Source of the DNA: Phototrophicus methaneseepsis
Lineage (GTDB): Bacteria; Chloroflexota; Anaerolineae; Aggregatilineales; Phototrophicaceae
Length of the DNA: 64,000 nt
Reading direction: 5' to 3'
NCBI RefSeq assembly: GCF_015500095.1
Contig: NZ_CP062983.1
Location: 744,001-808,000 of the forward strand
Shown: piece after piece, positions 43,174 to 52,941 of the stretch
Numbering within the stretch: the stretch's first letter is position 1
How the letters are laid out: each line of letters opens with the position of its first letter
Notes under the pieces: generated by a model
What the model was told of the DNA's origin: nothing
The model's database searches: none
The model's input: only the letters and a program-made list of their open reading frames with translations
Translations under genes and position numbers: made by a program

Positions 43174-45786
43174 TTAAAATGAGCCCGATTGCGTCACTGC
43201 TAACTCCTGAATGCGCGCGGAACCCAGTTCTTCGCCCAGGGAAACGCGCAACTGCACCATATTCTGGGGGCCAAGATAAGGCTCCGGCTCTGTAACGATG
43301 TAGGATTGCTCGCGGAAGTTGGTCATCTCTTCCCATTGGTCTGTTTGCCAGTTCCAGATATCGAGCGTGACGCTGATCCCCCGGCTGGCACTGCGGTCAA
43401 TGCGTATATCCAACTCGTCCACTTCTGATAAAACGGCTGTGCTCAGCGGCGTATAACGCAAGCTCATGCTGCTGTTAGGGATGAGCAGCAAATCATTGGG
43501 GCCGCTGGTCCCATCCACGCCCTGACGATCCAACGCTACCCATGTGAACTGATCCGGCGTCAGTTGGACACGTTCGGACGAAGGCGGCTCTTCTACGGTG
43601 ACGTCCAAGGCCACAATATAGAGCGCGGTTTCTACAGTGCTCCATGGAGCACTTCCTAATTCAATATCACGCGGCCAACTTTCGGCCCAGCCAATGAGGT
43701 AAACGTTATTGCCTCGTGCTGTTGAACCGAATTGATCCAGCATAAAGCTATTCAGCAAGGCCGCCCGCCGATTGTAAGATTGCGTTTCCAGGGCGCCCAG
43801 GCTGTTGATGTAATCGTTACGCTCGCGAGCACTAAACTGACTGAAACCAAGTACATCATAGGCGCTGGCGTTATTGGTGCTGCTGATCGTCCGTAAACGG
43901 GCGAGATTCGCACCAGCCAGGAGATTTTCATTGGCATATTCAATTGGCGCAGGCAGCGGATTTTCTTCATCGGTTGCCAGCGTGATCTGCCCAGGATTGA
44001 TGGATTCCACCGCACCCGGTTCTAGGGCATCCCCCAGGTGATAAGCAACACCACGTGCCAACAACACCGGGTCCATCAGGGTGATCTCGCTGTCGTTGCG
44101 GATCGCACCTTGCAGCGTCTGCGTGTTGTTTTCACCATAGGTCATCGTCAGGCTGCCACCGATCGCCGGACGCTCGACAGCGCCTTCTGCCAGGAAGTTA
44201 GCGAAGATACCCCCATCAACGGAGAAATCTTCCGCGCTGAAGGTCGTCCCCTGGACGACTTCCGCCGTTGACTGTGTGATGCTCTGCGCCAACAAATTAT
44301 CCGCATTAACAGTGACGACCCGCAAGAAGCGGTCGTCATCAACAGAAAGCGCGTATGTCTGGCGACGAGGCGAAAGTACGCCTAATAACTCCCGCACACG
44401 AGCTGTTTCGACATTCGGCCAGCTTTCGACCACATGCAGGCGGCTGATGATGACATCATTGCCACGCAGGTTAAAGCCGACTGTCCATGATAGCCCTGCG
44501 AAGATCGCAATCAGCAGGGGGATCGTCACCCAGGCCCAACCACGCCGGTTCAGGCGGCTGAGAATGATGTAATTCACCGGACCAATGAGCAAAATATACA
44601 GCCCCAAATAGAGCAGCATAGAGCTGGCCGGGGGCAATAGGTCGATACCGGGCATGATCGCCACTGAAACAGCGGCTTCGTCATAATCGAGGACGCCCTT
44701 ACTCCATGCCGGGTATGCATCGCGCGAGGTCGCCAGGTTAAACCACAGGGCAGGTAAAATGTCCCAATCGCCGAGCGGGTCCAGGGTCGGATCCGCCGCC
44801 AGATAATCCACAGTACCGCCGCCATACTGCCAGCGGACCAGCAGCGGCGTTTCATCTTCCGTCGCTGCCAATACCAGCGCATCCTCGCGCAGATCACCCG
44901 TCGCAACCACCACGCGACCACTCAAATCATCCGCGTCACCTGCTACGAAAGGCGCCAACCCCGGCAGCCCGTCGATCGTTTCCGTCTGGTGGGGCACCAA
45001 TGGCAGCAGATCGCTAATCGCCGCCGCCGTTGAAAGTGCCTCCGGGCCACCTGTGACGATGAGATGCCCATTACCAATCACCCACTGCGTCAGGGCTTCT
45101 CGTTGGGCACTGGTGAGCGACTCGCTATCGACGGCGTTGAGCATGATCGTATCGACGGCTTCCAACGCGGGGGCATGGTCCGGGATGTTGCTGATGTCCC
45201 ACCGGACCTGCCAATCATTGAAGCCGCCCGCACTCAATTGGCCGAACAACACCGTATCCGCATTCGGCCCGCCCACATAGATATGCAGCCCATCTTGTGG
45301 GCCAATCGCCTGAATTGAGGCCACCTGCTGGGCAGCGCGTGCGCCATCTTCATTGAGAAGCTCTACAGTGACCTGCGGCGGATACGTCCGAGCCTGTATA
45401 TACAAAAAGACAGTCTGAGATGCGCCATTGGGCAGGCTGATAGGCGTGCTGTAAGCATTGCTCACCACGCGGCCCGATGTTTCTGGGCGGACGATGAGCT
45501 TACCATCCATATCATCGCCACTATTGCGGACGTTGATACGCAGCGGCAGCCAATCATTCTCACGGAAGTAACCACCAAAGGCAGCGTCTACCTGCATCTC
45601 AATGACGTCTGTCACCTGGGCTTGCCCCGGCACAACGGATAGGCTTATGACAATGGCGAACAGGCTCAAGAACGTAACAAAGCGTGGCAAAGAAAAAGAT
45701 AACAAACCAAAAGATGAAGCAAAGCGTCGCTTATCAGGGTGGAACGAAGCGCGCATCAACATTAAAGAGCGCAAAAAGAGGCGCAT
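43174..45786 (-). CDS. Large secreted/membrane protein of the exporter operon
   Basis: This 870-residue protein has a basic N-terminus, a signal anchor (about residues 33-57, ending VVPGQAQ), a long extracytoplasmic region of beta-sandwich and alpha/beta type (about 58-390), and paired membrane segments near 390-455 (LLPPASSMLLYLGLYILLIGPVNYIIL, WVTIPLLIAIFAGLSWTVGF). A second extracytoplasmic part (about 460-870) closes it. GPVNYIILSRLNRRGWAW before the second helix is a motif seen in glutamine-amidotransferase-like (DUF4350-related) exporter partners. No catalytic triad can be assigned. It lies just upstream of the ATPase gene and is probably an auxiliary subunit. Confidence 0.65.
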   Translation of the reverse strand: MRLFLRSLMLMRASFHPDKRRFASSFGLLSFSLPRFVTFLSLFAIVISLSVVPGQAQVTDVIEMQVDAAFGGYFRENDWLPLRINVRNSGDDMDGKLIVRPETSGRVVSNAYSTPISLPNGASQTVFLYIQARTYPPQVTVELLNEDGARAAQQVASIQAIGPQDGLHIYVGGPNADTVLFGQLSAGGFNDWQVRWDISNIPDHAPALEAVDTIMLNAVDSESLTSAQREALTQWVIGNGHLIVTGGPEALSTAAAISDLLPLVPHQTETIDGLPGLAPFVAGDADDLSGRVVVATGDLREDALVLAATEDETPLLVRWQYGGGTVDYLAADPTLDPLGDWDILPALWFNLATSRDAYPAWSKGVLDYDEAAVSVAIMPGIDLLPPASSMLLYLGLYILLIGPVNYIILSRLNRRGWAWVTIPLLIAIFAGLSWTVGFNLRGNDVIISRLHVVESWPNVETARVRELLGVLSPRRQTYALSVDDDRFLRVVTVNADNLLAQSITQSTAEVVQGTTFSAEDFSVDGGIFANFLAEGAVERPAIGGSLTMTYGENNTQTLQGAIRNDSEITLMDPVLLARGVAYHLGDALEPGAVESINPGQITLATDEENPLPAPIEYANENLLAGANLARLRTISSTNNASAYDVLGFSQFSARERNDYINSLGALETQSYNRRAALLNSFMLDQFGSTARGNNVYLIGWAESWPRDIELGSAPWSTVETALYIVALDVTVEEPPSSERVQLTPDQFTWVALDRQGVDGTSGPNDLLLIPNSSMSLRYTPLSTAVLSEVDELDIRIDRSASRGISVTLDIWNWQTDQWEEMTNFREQSYIVTEPEPYLGPQNMVQLRVSLGEELGSARIQELAVTQSGSF

Positions 45787-46314
45787 AAAACGGTCCTATC
45801 ACAGTTGTTATGATATGGTGGTCGCTGAAATGCGGTCATCAGGCGATTTTGTAAACCTGTTTAGCAGTTCTATTTCATGAATAAGCGCGTCAACCCTATC
45901 ATACCCCGATATTTGACGCAGCTTCCATACCATCATACACGGGTAAGGGCAAACTGCCGCTATTGTAACATGCCCCTATGCAGATGTTGTATGCGACCTT
46001 GTGAAGTTTTTATGTGATTCCATCTTACGATATCCTTCATGATACGCCTCATACCATCCCCTGCTATTTTCTGTCACCATTTGCTTTGTCGTGATTTTCC
46101 CTAGCGTGTTGGCGGCTGTTTCGTTGAATAGGACTTCGCGCACACAGACCAGCACGCGAAAAAATGCTATACTTCTTGCTATGGATTTTGTTTCTGCTAT
46201 GCATGCTTTCTGCCGATTTTTTAGACCGTTAAAGACACATTGTTCTCGCACCTGACAATCAGACACACCGTTAGATACAACACTGTATCATTGAGATACA
46301 TCAGGAGCCAATCC
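45787..46314. other. 528-bp divergent intergenic region
   Basis: This separates the exporter operon from the isochorismatase-like gene. It includes an inverted repeat GCGTCAA/TTGACGC (45887-45919) and, near the right end, the GATACA-type half-sites listed separately. A leftward frame at 45976-46266 has no support. No promoter pair is convincing. Confidence 0.4.
46274..46300 (+). promoter_or_regulatory. Three GATACA/TGTATC half-sites before the hydrolase gene
   Basis: GATACA (46274-46279), TGTATC (46284-46289) and GATACA (46295-46300) are spaced by four and five bases, just upstream of the ribosome-binding site. This looks like a regulator-binding cluster; which regulator is unknown. Confidence 0.5.
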
Positions 46315-46881
46315 ATGACCCAGATTCATAACAATGCCGCGCTGATCATCATAGATGTGCAAACAGGGTTGGACGAATACGCTTATTATGGGGGCAATCG
46401 CAACAACCTGGATGCAGAAGCCCATATGGCGAGCCTGTTACAGGCATGGCGCGAGACGGATCGCCCGGTCTTCCACGTCAAGCATAACAGCACAGAACCA
46501 AAATCGCCCTTACGATCCGGCCAACCTGGTAATGCCATCAAGCCAGAAGTTGCCCCTCAGGGTAACGAGCCCATCATCGAAAAGAACGTCAACAGCGCGT
46601 TCATTGGCACGGACCTGGAACAGCGCTTACGGGATGCTGGAATTAGCCAGTTGGTGATCGTCGGCCTCACGACCAATCACTGTGTTAGCTCCACTACGCG
46701 GATGGCAGGCAACTATGGCTTTGAAACAGTGCTGGTTGGCGATGCCACCGCCGCATTTGACCGCGATGGGTTCGATGGGGCCCACTTCAGCGCCCAGATG
46801 ATTCACGATACCACGCTTGCCACGCTCAATGGCGAGTTTGCGACCGTCTTAAATACAAAAGACGTCCTGGAGAACCTTTAG
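46315..46881 (+). CDS. Isochorismatase-like cysteine hydrolase
   Basis: This 188-residue enzyme belongs to the isochorismatase/nicotinamidase superfamily. The catalytic triad is readable: Asp in ALIIIDVQTG, Lys in IIEKNVNSAFIGT, and Cys in VIVGLTTNHCVSSTTRMAGN, with the cis-peptide GLTTNHC. It probably hydrolyses an amide or ether bond in a small molecule; nicotinamide and isochorismate are both possible, neither being indicated by neighbours. The start is the ATG at 46315 with CAGGAG at about nine bases upstream. Confidence 0.9.
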   Translation: MTQIHNNAALIIIDVQTGLDEYAYYGGNRNNLDAEAHMASLLQAWRETDRPVFHVKHNSTEPKSPLRSGQPGNAIKPEVAPQGNEPIIEKNVNSAFIGTDLEQRLRDAGISQLVIVGLTTNHCVSSTTRMAGNYGFETVLVGDATAAFDRDGFDGAHFSAQMIHDTTLATLNGEFATVLNTKDVLENL

Positions 46882-46915
46882 CCGCAATCTTAGCCAGAAC
46901 CTTTACCGTAACCGT

Positions 46916-47995
46916 ATGCAGCCAAGAAGACAGCAGCTTATGCGTCGAAAATCCACAAACGATACTGGCAGCACGTCATACAGCCTCACTTATCGGACGA
47001 TATGGATCGCCCTGATGATGGCGTTGTTGATGGCTGCCTGCACCAGCGAACCAGAAGGCACGTTACCAACCCTGGCCCAACTGCCAACAGATGCCCCACA
47101 GGCCGTCACCCTGACGCCCACCTCAGCCCCGCCGGACCCAGAAGAAGCCCAGGTCAGTGTGGAACGTACCATTCCAGCGACCTTCACAGAAACAGCGACG
47201 GTCACTGTCACAGCCAGTCAGACCATTACCGATACGCCCTCGCCAACAGCGACAAACCTACCGACGCTCTCCGCAGAAGATCGCCCCTTGATGGGCCTGA
47301 TGGATTACGCAGCCCATGCGACCATCTTGCCGGATAACTTCTTCCCACCGGATCTCACGCCGCTCGGCCCACCCCCAACGACCATTCCCGTTACTGTGAC
47401 GGGCGTCTCCGTGATTTCGACACAGGTCGGGGGCAGCAGTGGCGGCGGTGCGGTCCTCGTCACGCCCATAACGTCCGTCATCGTCGGGACGAGCCCGGCC
47501 TCCACATGCCAGTATTCGCCATCGGGTGGCTTCGGCACCGTATTTAATAACAATGCCGATATTGCCCGCCAGCTTGGCTGTCCGCTCGGCAATCCTCCGG
47601 TCGTCACCCAGGTGAATGGGGCCTTACAGCTCTTCCAGCAGGGACAAATGCGCTGGCTGGAACCCGGTGATATCTATGTGTTCTACAACAGCGGGAGCTA
47701 TCAGTACTATACAGATACCTTCATCGAAGGGACGGACCCGCAGACCAGCAGCGAAGCACCACCACAGCCAGGGCTAGAGGCACCCGTACGCGGTTTCCTC
47801 AAAGTATGGTCGAGCAATCCATCTGTACGCGATGGCCTGGGCTGGGGGACCACCTCAGAAGAGAGTTGGCCCGCTGTCTATCAGGACTTCGCCCATGGCC
47901 GTATGATTGCGATGCCAGGGCGCGGCGAAATCCTGGTGTTGATCGGCGACGTGCGAGGCAGCGGTACCTGGCGTACTGTTGCCGGGCAATATTAA
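46916..47995 (+). CDS. Lipoprotein with Pro/Thr linker and LGFP-like repeats
   Basis: This 359-residue protein has a signal sequence with lipobox LMAAC (cysteine 42 from the first ATG). A Thr/Pro linker follows (about 45-140), then a Gly/Ser-rich stretch and a C-terminal region (about 200-359) with two repeats of LGFP type: FNNNADIARQLGCPLGNPP...LFQQGQMRW, and GLGWGTTSEES...FAHGRMIAM. LGFP repeats occur in cell-wall or surface proteins. The second ATG at 46940 may be the real start, as neither has a strong ribosome-binding site. Confidence 0.75.
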   Translation: MQPRRQQLMRRKSTNDTGSTSYSLTYRTIWIALMMALLMAACTSEPEGTLPTLAQLPTDAPQAVTLTPTSAPPDPEEAQVSVERTIPATFTETATVTVTASQTITDTPSPTATNLPTLSAEDRPLMGLMDYAAHATILPDNFFPPDLTPLGPPPTTIPVTVTGVSVISTQVGGSSGGGAVLVTPITSVIVGTSPASTCQYSPSGGFGTVFNNNADIARQLGCPLGNPPVVTQVNGALQLFQQGQMRWLEPGDIYVFYNSGSYQYYTDTFIEGTDPQTSSEAPPQPGLEAPVRGFLKVWSSNPSVRDGLGWGTTSEESWPAVYQDFAHGRMIAMPGRGEILVLIGDVRGSGTWRTVAGQY

Positions 47996-48115
47996 CGCGT
48001 ATCGCCGGATACCTCCGGTTTATCGGTGGGATGAGATGGGCCTTTTAGTTAAGGTGAGTTTTGATTTAAACTATTCGTAATACTCGGTTATATCTCTAGG
48101 CGTGAGAGATTCGCT

Positions 48116-48886
48116 ATGCTCGATAAAGCATTGGTCTTACAATTGGAGCATCTCGCTTTCCGCGCTATGCCTGCCTTAAAGACAGAAGATTATGACGGCT
48201 GGCTGCTGCGCTTTGCCGATGGGTACACAGGGCGCGCCAATTCAGTGAATCCGCTGGAGGGGGGCGATATGGACCTCCACACCAAGATTGACTACTGCGA
48301 AGCTCGTTATGATCAAGAAGGGATGGCGACGCTCTTCCGATTGACGGATATTTACCAGCCGGTGGAGTTAGAAGAAGAACTCATCAAACGCGGCTACCAA
48401 CGCCGCATAGACGCCCCGGTGGGCATCTACACAGCCCCTGTCACGGTGTCGCCCATCACCATCAACACTACAATAAAAACCTTCAGCCAGCCTGAAATGA
48501 ACTGGTTACAGCCCTATACCATGCTGGCCGGGACGCCTTCGCGCGCTGTGCCAACATTGCAAAATATGCTCAACCGTATCGAGGATGAGACGTGCTTTGC
48601 CATTATTCAACAGGGAGAAGAAACCCTCGCGGCAGGTATGGGGGTCTATAAAGATGGATGGGTTGGTGTGTTTAATATCGTGGTGGGGTCTCGCCATCGT
48701 CGGCAAGGCCTGGGGCGTGCGCTGGTGCAGTCGCTGTTGAATTGGGGCGCGCAGGGTGGTGCAGAAAACGCCTATTTACAGGTGGTTCTCTCCAATGAGC
48801 CTGCACTGGCGTTGTATAGTCAGCTAGGATTCTCGCCTTTATACCGCTACTGGTATAGGCTGAAAATCCATTCGGACCAGCTCTAG
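48116..48886 (+). CDS. GNAT-family N-acetyltransferase
   Basis: This 256-residue two-lobed member has an N-terminal region of about 130 residues (a degenerate acetyltransferase lobe with GWLLRFADGYTGRANSVNP) and a C-terminal canonical GNAT domain. In the latter, FNIVVGSRHRRQGLGRALVQSLL binds acetyl-CoA (RRQGLG loop) and YLQVVLSNEPALALYSQLGF is the closing element. The N-lobe opening RFADGYTGRANSV is typical of a group of tandem GNAT proteins whose substrates are unknown. It is separated by 120 bp from the lipoprotein gene. Confidence 0.88.
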   Translation: MLDKALVLQLEHLAFRAMPALKTEDYDGWLLRFADGYTGRANSVNPLEGGDMDLHTKIDYCEARYDQEGMATLFRLTDIYQPVELEEELIKRGYQRRIDAPVGIYTAPVTVSPITINTTIKTFSQPEMNWLQPYTMLAGTPSRAVPTLQNMLNRIEDETCFAIIQQGEETLAAGMGVYKDGWVGVFNIVVGSRHRRQGLGRALVQSLLNWGAQGGAENAYLQVVLSNEPALALYSQLGFSPLYRYWYRLKIHSDQL

Positions 48887-48907
48887 CGTTGTAACAACCG
48901 TCTCCGC

Positions 48908-49858
48908 TTAAGATTCTGCTTCAATCGCCGCCAGCAGTTCCGACGCTGTACCGCTGTCTTCGATCACGCCGCTTTCTTCCAGACGAGCGATCAGGTCTAA
49001 CCAGTGTTCGCGGCGGGGTTGATCGTTGAGCGCCTGGGCGATGATACGCCCTGCAATACTAATCGCCTGGGGGATTGCGCGGCTGTTCGCCAGGTAAACG
49101 CCCTGCCAGAAAGCAATTTCTTCCTGTTCCGGGGCCAATTCACGCGCATATTTCCATTTACCAAGCGCGCCCTGTGGGTCTGTCTTCAGCAGGTTATAGC
49201 CTTCTGTTGCAACCAGCCATGCATGGCGAATACGCACCAATCGCGCCAATTCAACAGATGGCTTCTCATGGTCATCTACACGCAAGTCATAAATCGTATC
49301 CCAGTTACGATCTCCTGGCTTGGTAGAAACAACTTTAATTGAGGCCGATTGTCTTTCCGTGATACGGCTGTCGTATGCATGGGCTGCGTTGAGCGCTTCT
49401 ACCATACGCTCCGCCAGGGTGCCATTGGCATTCTCGAAGGCATCTGTCATGGCAGTAATCGCTTTTGTATCGGCCATCATATTGGCCTGGATGCTGTATC
49501 CTTCGCCAATGTAATGTGCGGCTTCGCGGATGCAGCGTTCACCCGTCCATGCGGCAGCATTACCGGTCGCATCAACCACGCTGATCTGACGGTGATGGGC
49601 GCCATCGTCCATAGCGACGAGGCCATCAACCACACGGTTTGCTGGCATACCTTCTTGCAGCATACTCAGTCCAATGGGTCCAAAGCTGGCATTGACCAGC
49701 GATTGCGTCGCAATCACACCAATCCCAGGCTGCACCCAGGAAACGATATGACCAAACCCGATCTGGTGAGTTTGAATGGCGACCCCCATTTGGCTTGTTT
49801 CTGCGTCATGCGCCACAATACTGTAGGTCGAATGCCAATCGTACGGGGAAGCTCTCAT
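48908..49858 (-). CDS. DUF1028 family protein (Ntn-hydrolase-like)
   Basis: This 316-residue protein carries the DUF1028 signature at once: STYSIVAHDAETSQMGVAIQT, then GVIATQSLVNASFGPIGLSML and the HRQISVVDATGNAAAWTG segment. The family is thought to have the alpha-beta-beta-alpha Ntn-hydrolase fold and is often found with peptide or amide catabolism genes. The C-terminal 80 residues form a helical domain. No neighbour suggests a substrate. It converges with the acetyltransferase gene 21 bp away. Confidence 0.88.
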   Translation of the reverse strand: MRASPYDWHSTYSIVAHDAETSQMGVAIQTHQIGFGHIVSWVQPGIGVIATQSLVNASFGPIGLSMLQEGMPANRVVDGLVAMDDGAHHRQISVVDATGNAAAWTGERCIREAAHYIGEGYSIQANMMADTKAITAMTDAFENANGTLAERMVEALNAAHAYDSRITERQSASIKVVSTKPGDRNWDTIYDLRVDDHEKPSVELARLVRIRHAWLVATEGYNLLKTDPQGALGKWKYARELAPEQEEIAFWQGVYLANSRAIPQAISIAGRIIAQALNDQPRREHWLDLIARLEESGVIEDSGTASELLAAIEAES

Positions 49859-50327
49859 TTTATACTGACCTTTATGATGACGACAGCATCGTAATAACTA
49901 TAGATAATAATAAGATGCTGGATGAGTATGACAAGGTATTGAATCGAACATAACAGTTCGCAATCATACTCAAAACGTTACGTAATTGCCAACAATGGAC
50001 TTTATACATAACAAATTTGTTAAGTAATGTTATCAACAAACATGCACAAAACTACGTGCTATTACGCGATTTGAATAAATAAACAGTAATCAAAACATTT
50101 ATTTATGTAAATATTCCACTCTATAACCAATCGAAAGACAACTTAAAGGGCTATTTAAAGGGCTGTATACGGCCTGTATTTTGTAACAGCCGTTTAACCT
50201 GCGCTCATACACTGCCCCCTACATCTACAGACAAATACGCTACAATAAACGCCAGAGCGTTAGCGCTCAGCACGGATCGTTAAATGGATGGACTCTGGCG
50301 CAATCAGCAGAGATAGGGGCAAGAACT
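49859..50327. other. 469-bp AT-rich intergenic region, nothing defined
   Basis: The left two thirds are very AT-rich. A TACAAT lies at 50241-50246 with no acceptable -35, followed by a small stem GAGCG-TTAG-CGCTC near 50254-50267. I see no gene, RNA or repeat. Confidence 0.35.
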
Positions 50328-50702
50328 ATGGATGATAAAACCCGCCTGGATCATGAATTAGCCCGCCTGAGTTATGAAAAGGTCCGGGAGCAGCAAGCCC
50401 TGCAAAAGGCGAAGGAGCGCTTCGGAGGAGATAACCCCGCGCCCGCAGAGCCCCGTATGCCCCAGATCATTGCCCAGTTCGGAGAGTGGGCCGTGACGCC
50501 CTTCGGCGTAGAGTGCTTAACATACCCCTATGACATCCAATGGGATAGCATCACAGATGGCCGCGTGGCCGATACCTTCTGGCTTGAAAAGCTCAGCCAC
50601 AAAAGCTGGGTCAACCTGAGCGACTTCGCTGAAGCCCTGCGCCATGGGCGTACGATCCACCGCTACCTACAAGGCATCAGCGATAACAACACCATCGAAT
50701 AA
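50328..50702 (+). CDS. Small hypothetical protein
   Basis: I do not recognise this 124-residue protein. It has a charged N-terminal helix (TRLDHELARLSYEKVREQQALQKAKERFGG), a Pro-rich linker and a small beta-rich domain (IIAQFGEWAVTPFGVECLTYPYDIQWDSI...FWLEKLSHKSWVNLSDFAEALR). The pattern YPYDIQWDSIT is reminiscent of immunity-type or substrate-specificity proteins, but no named family fits. It lies 16 bp upstream of the glycosyltransferase gene and may be co-transcribed. Confidence 0.55.
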   Translation: MDDKTRLDHELARLSYEKVREQQALQKAKERFGGDNPAPAEPRMPQIIAQFGEWAVTPFGVECLTYPYDIQWDSITDGRVADTFWLEKLSHKSWVNLSDFAEALRHGRTIHRYLQGISDNNTIE

Positions 50703-50718
50703 TCGCCAACCTTTACGC

Positions 50719-52191
50719 ATGGATACGGTTTTAACATCCCGTAGAGGGTTCTGGTTGGCTGCGACCTTCATTCTGCTTTTGGCATGGGCATTGCATAGCG
50801 CTGCATTCGGTGCAGATACGCGCTTTCATCCAGACGAAGCCCTCTATATGACGGCTGCACGCTCAGCAGCCATACAGGGGGATTGGCTGCTCTTGAGCGT
50901 GCCACAGGATAAACCTCCCCTCACCATGTATCTGAACGCCCTATCCATCATCCTGTTTGGGGCCGATACAGACGCCGCAGGCGTGCTGCACCTCTCCGCA
51001 CAGCAAGGTGAATTCGCGGGTCGCTTGGTGAGTATGGGGGCCGCCCTGGTCCTGGTCGCGATTGTGATGGCGCTGGCCCGGAGCTTATTTCACAGCCGAC
51101 GCGCAGCATGGGTAGCCGGGTTGCTGATTGCGATGTCACCTTATGTGATCGCCTTTGGTCCAACAGCCTTCACGGATCTCCCTATGACGATGTTTGGTAT
51201 GGCGAGCGTGCTCTGCGCCGTGCAAGGCCGTGCCAACTGGGCCGGGTTATGGGGTTTTTTAGCGCTCGCCAGCAAGCCTCAGGGCCTCTTCTTCTTACCG
51301 CTTGTGCTGCTCATCTTATGGCGCATGGGGCCTTATAAGCCGTTCGTTGCGCTGATTCCCTGGTTGATTGGGGGTGCGCTCTTATTGAGCTGGGATGCCG
51401 TACGCGTCGCACAGGGAGCCATTGACGTTTGGACATTGGGGCAGGCCCATTATGCCAGCCCTGCGCTGGCGACCCTCTCCGATTGGGGACCGCGTTTTGG
51501 CCGCTGGTTGACTTATGGGCAGGAGCTGTTTGGCCCGGTGCTGACGCTGCCCCTCGTGGCGATGGCGACCTGGGGAAGCTGGCATCTGCTGAAACACAGG
51601 GCAAGCTATAACGCGGTATGGTGCTTTGTATGGGTACTCGGATACAGCGCTGTGCACATTCTCATGACAGTGCCGCTGTATGACCGTTATTTGCTGCCCA
51701 CGGCCCCCCTGCTTGCCATCCTCGCATCGTATACCCTTGTCGAACTCAGCCACGATACACGCTGGCGGCGCATCTATAAAGTCATGCTGGTGCTGTCTAT
51801 GGGCTTGCTGCTCGTCTACAGCGCACGAGCCGCACAGCATCTTTTGCCAATCGGTGGTGACCATGGTCAGAACCAGAGCATCGACGAATTGGCCGATTAT
51901 CTGAATGATAAAGCCATTGCAGCCGTTATTTATGATCCCTGGTTAGGTTGGGAACTGAATTATTACCTGGGGCCATGGACGAATAAACGCCGTGTGCATT
52001 ACCCGACGCCGCAAGCACTGGTCAAAGATGCGCTCCAACTGGATGAAAGCGGGGTGCGGTACTTTGTCGCGCCATCTCGGCTCAACATTGATGATTGGCT
52101 GACGGTGATTGAACATGCGGGCTTCAGATCAGAGCACGAAGCAATGATCGGGAATTTTGTGGTGGTGGCGCTTACGCCTCCGGATCATTAG
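50719..52191 (+). CDS. Polytopic glycosyltransferase, GT39/ArnT-PMT type
   Basis: This 490-residue integral membrane protein of the GT-C fold has about ten membrane helices. The first luminal/periplasmic loop has the catalytic acidic pair (RFHPDEALYMTAARSAAIQGDWLLLSVPQDKPPL), as in ArnT and PMT mannosyltransferases, and the KPPL element follows. It likely transfers a sugar from a polyprenyl-phosphate donor to a lipid or protein; the acceptor is unknown. The start is the ATG at 50719, since the longer frame overlaps the previous gene in another frame. Its 3' end overlaps the convergent PadR gene by 20 bases. Confidence 0.85.
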   Translation: MDTVLTSRRGFWLAATFILLLAWALHSAAFGADTRFHPDEALYMTAARSAAIQGDWLLLSVPQDKPPLTMYLNALSIILFGADTDAAGVLHLSAQQGEFAGRLVSMGAALVLVAIVMALARSLFHSRRAAWVAGLLIAMSPYVIAFGPTAFTDLPMTMFGMASVLCAVQGRANWAGLWGFLALASKPQGLFFLPLVLLILWRMGPYKPFVALIPWLIGGALLLSWDAVRVAQGAIDVWTLGQAHYASPALATLSDWGPRFGRWLTYGQELFGPVLTLPLVAMATWGSWHLLKHRASYNAVWCFVWVLGYSAVHILMTVPLYDRYLLPTAPLLAILASYTLVELSHDTRWRRIYKVMLVLSMGLLLVYSARAAQHLLPIGGDHGQNQSIDELADYLNDKAIAAVIYDPWLGWELNYYLGPWTNKRRVHYPTPQALVKDALQLDESGVRYFVAPSRLNIDDWLTVIEHAGFRSEHEAMIGNFVVVALTPPDH

Positions 52192-52867
52192 GCGATTTGG
52201 GCCGTTTGAGGCGGCGGAGCATCTTAGCGGGGTCTGGCGTGGCAGGGCGATTGATGACAGTGGGCGCTTTATGAGCCGCATCAGCATCCTGTTGTAGCGG
52301 CGGCAGGGTTTGCATCGCATCCGGGTAACGTTGTAACCAGTTTTCTAAAAAGGATTCCAACCAGGCGACTTCGGCCTGCATACGGGCGATGCTATGTGTG
52401 TACAGGGCGTAGATATGGCTCTCCTGGGCGGCTTCATTTTCGGCCTGCATGGTTTCCCAGGCCCGCTCCACAGCGAGCAGTTGATATTTGAGCGTATCCC
52501 GATGGGCCGCCAACGCACGATAAGCCTGACCAGGGTGCAGCACATGCAGGTTTGCCAACCCCATCTCAAAGCCTGTCCCCAGGCCAACCGGCTGGCGAAT
52601 GAGATCCACAATGGCCGTTTGCAAGATGCCACGGCCCGCGTCGGATAACTGATAGAATTTACGTGCAGGGCCTCGTCCATCCGGTCGAAGTTCGACATTG
52701 ACCAACTGTTGGCGCTCTAGCTTGGCAAGGATGTAATAAACGGAGGAAAAACCAACGGCGATCCATGACCGTAAACCACGCTCATGGATGATTTGCTGGA
52801 CATCATGCCCGTAACGGGCACCTTCAGCCAATATACTCAGGATTGTGAGTTCCGCATCGGTCATCAT
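52172..52867 (-). CDS. PadR-family transcriptional regulator
   Basis: This 231-residue regulator has a winged helix at residues 4-85 (LTILSILAEGARYGHDVQQII...SSVYYILAKLERQQLVNVELRPDGRGPARKFYQLSDAGRGIL), typical of PadR. A helical C-terminal region follows (about 90-195), larger than in the shortest PadR type, with a low-complexity Pro/Asp/Lys tail. It overlaps the glycosyltransferase gene by 20 bases at the 3' ends. Ligand and target are unknown. Confidence 0.9.
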   Translation of the reverse strand: MMTDAELTILSILAEGARYGHDVQQIIHERGLRSWIAVGFSSVYYILAKLERQQLVNVELRPDGRGPARKFYQLSDAGRGILQTAIVDLIRQPVGLGTGFEMGLANLHVLHPGQAYRALAAHRDTLKYQLLAVERAWETMQAENEAAQESHIYALYTHSIARMQAEVAWLESFLENWLQRYPDAMQTLPPLQQDADAAHKAPTVINRPATPDPAKMLRRLKRPKSPNDPEA

Positions 52868-52941
52868 AACTTCTACATATCAAGCAGATAAAAGCATCGC
52901 CATATCGACGATGCAAATTCAATTTTAGCAACCTCCGGCGA

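Noticed and set aside
45976-46266. Leftward 96-codon open frame in the divergent region
   Set aside because: No ribosome-binding site, no motif, and it runs across the region expected to hold promoters.
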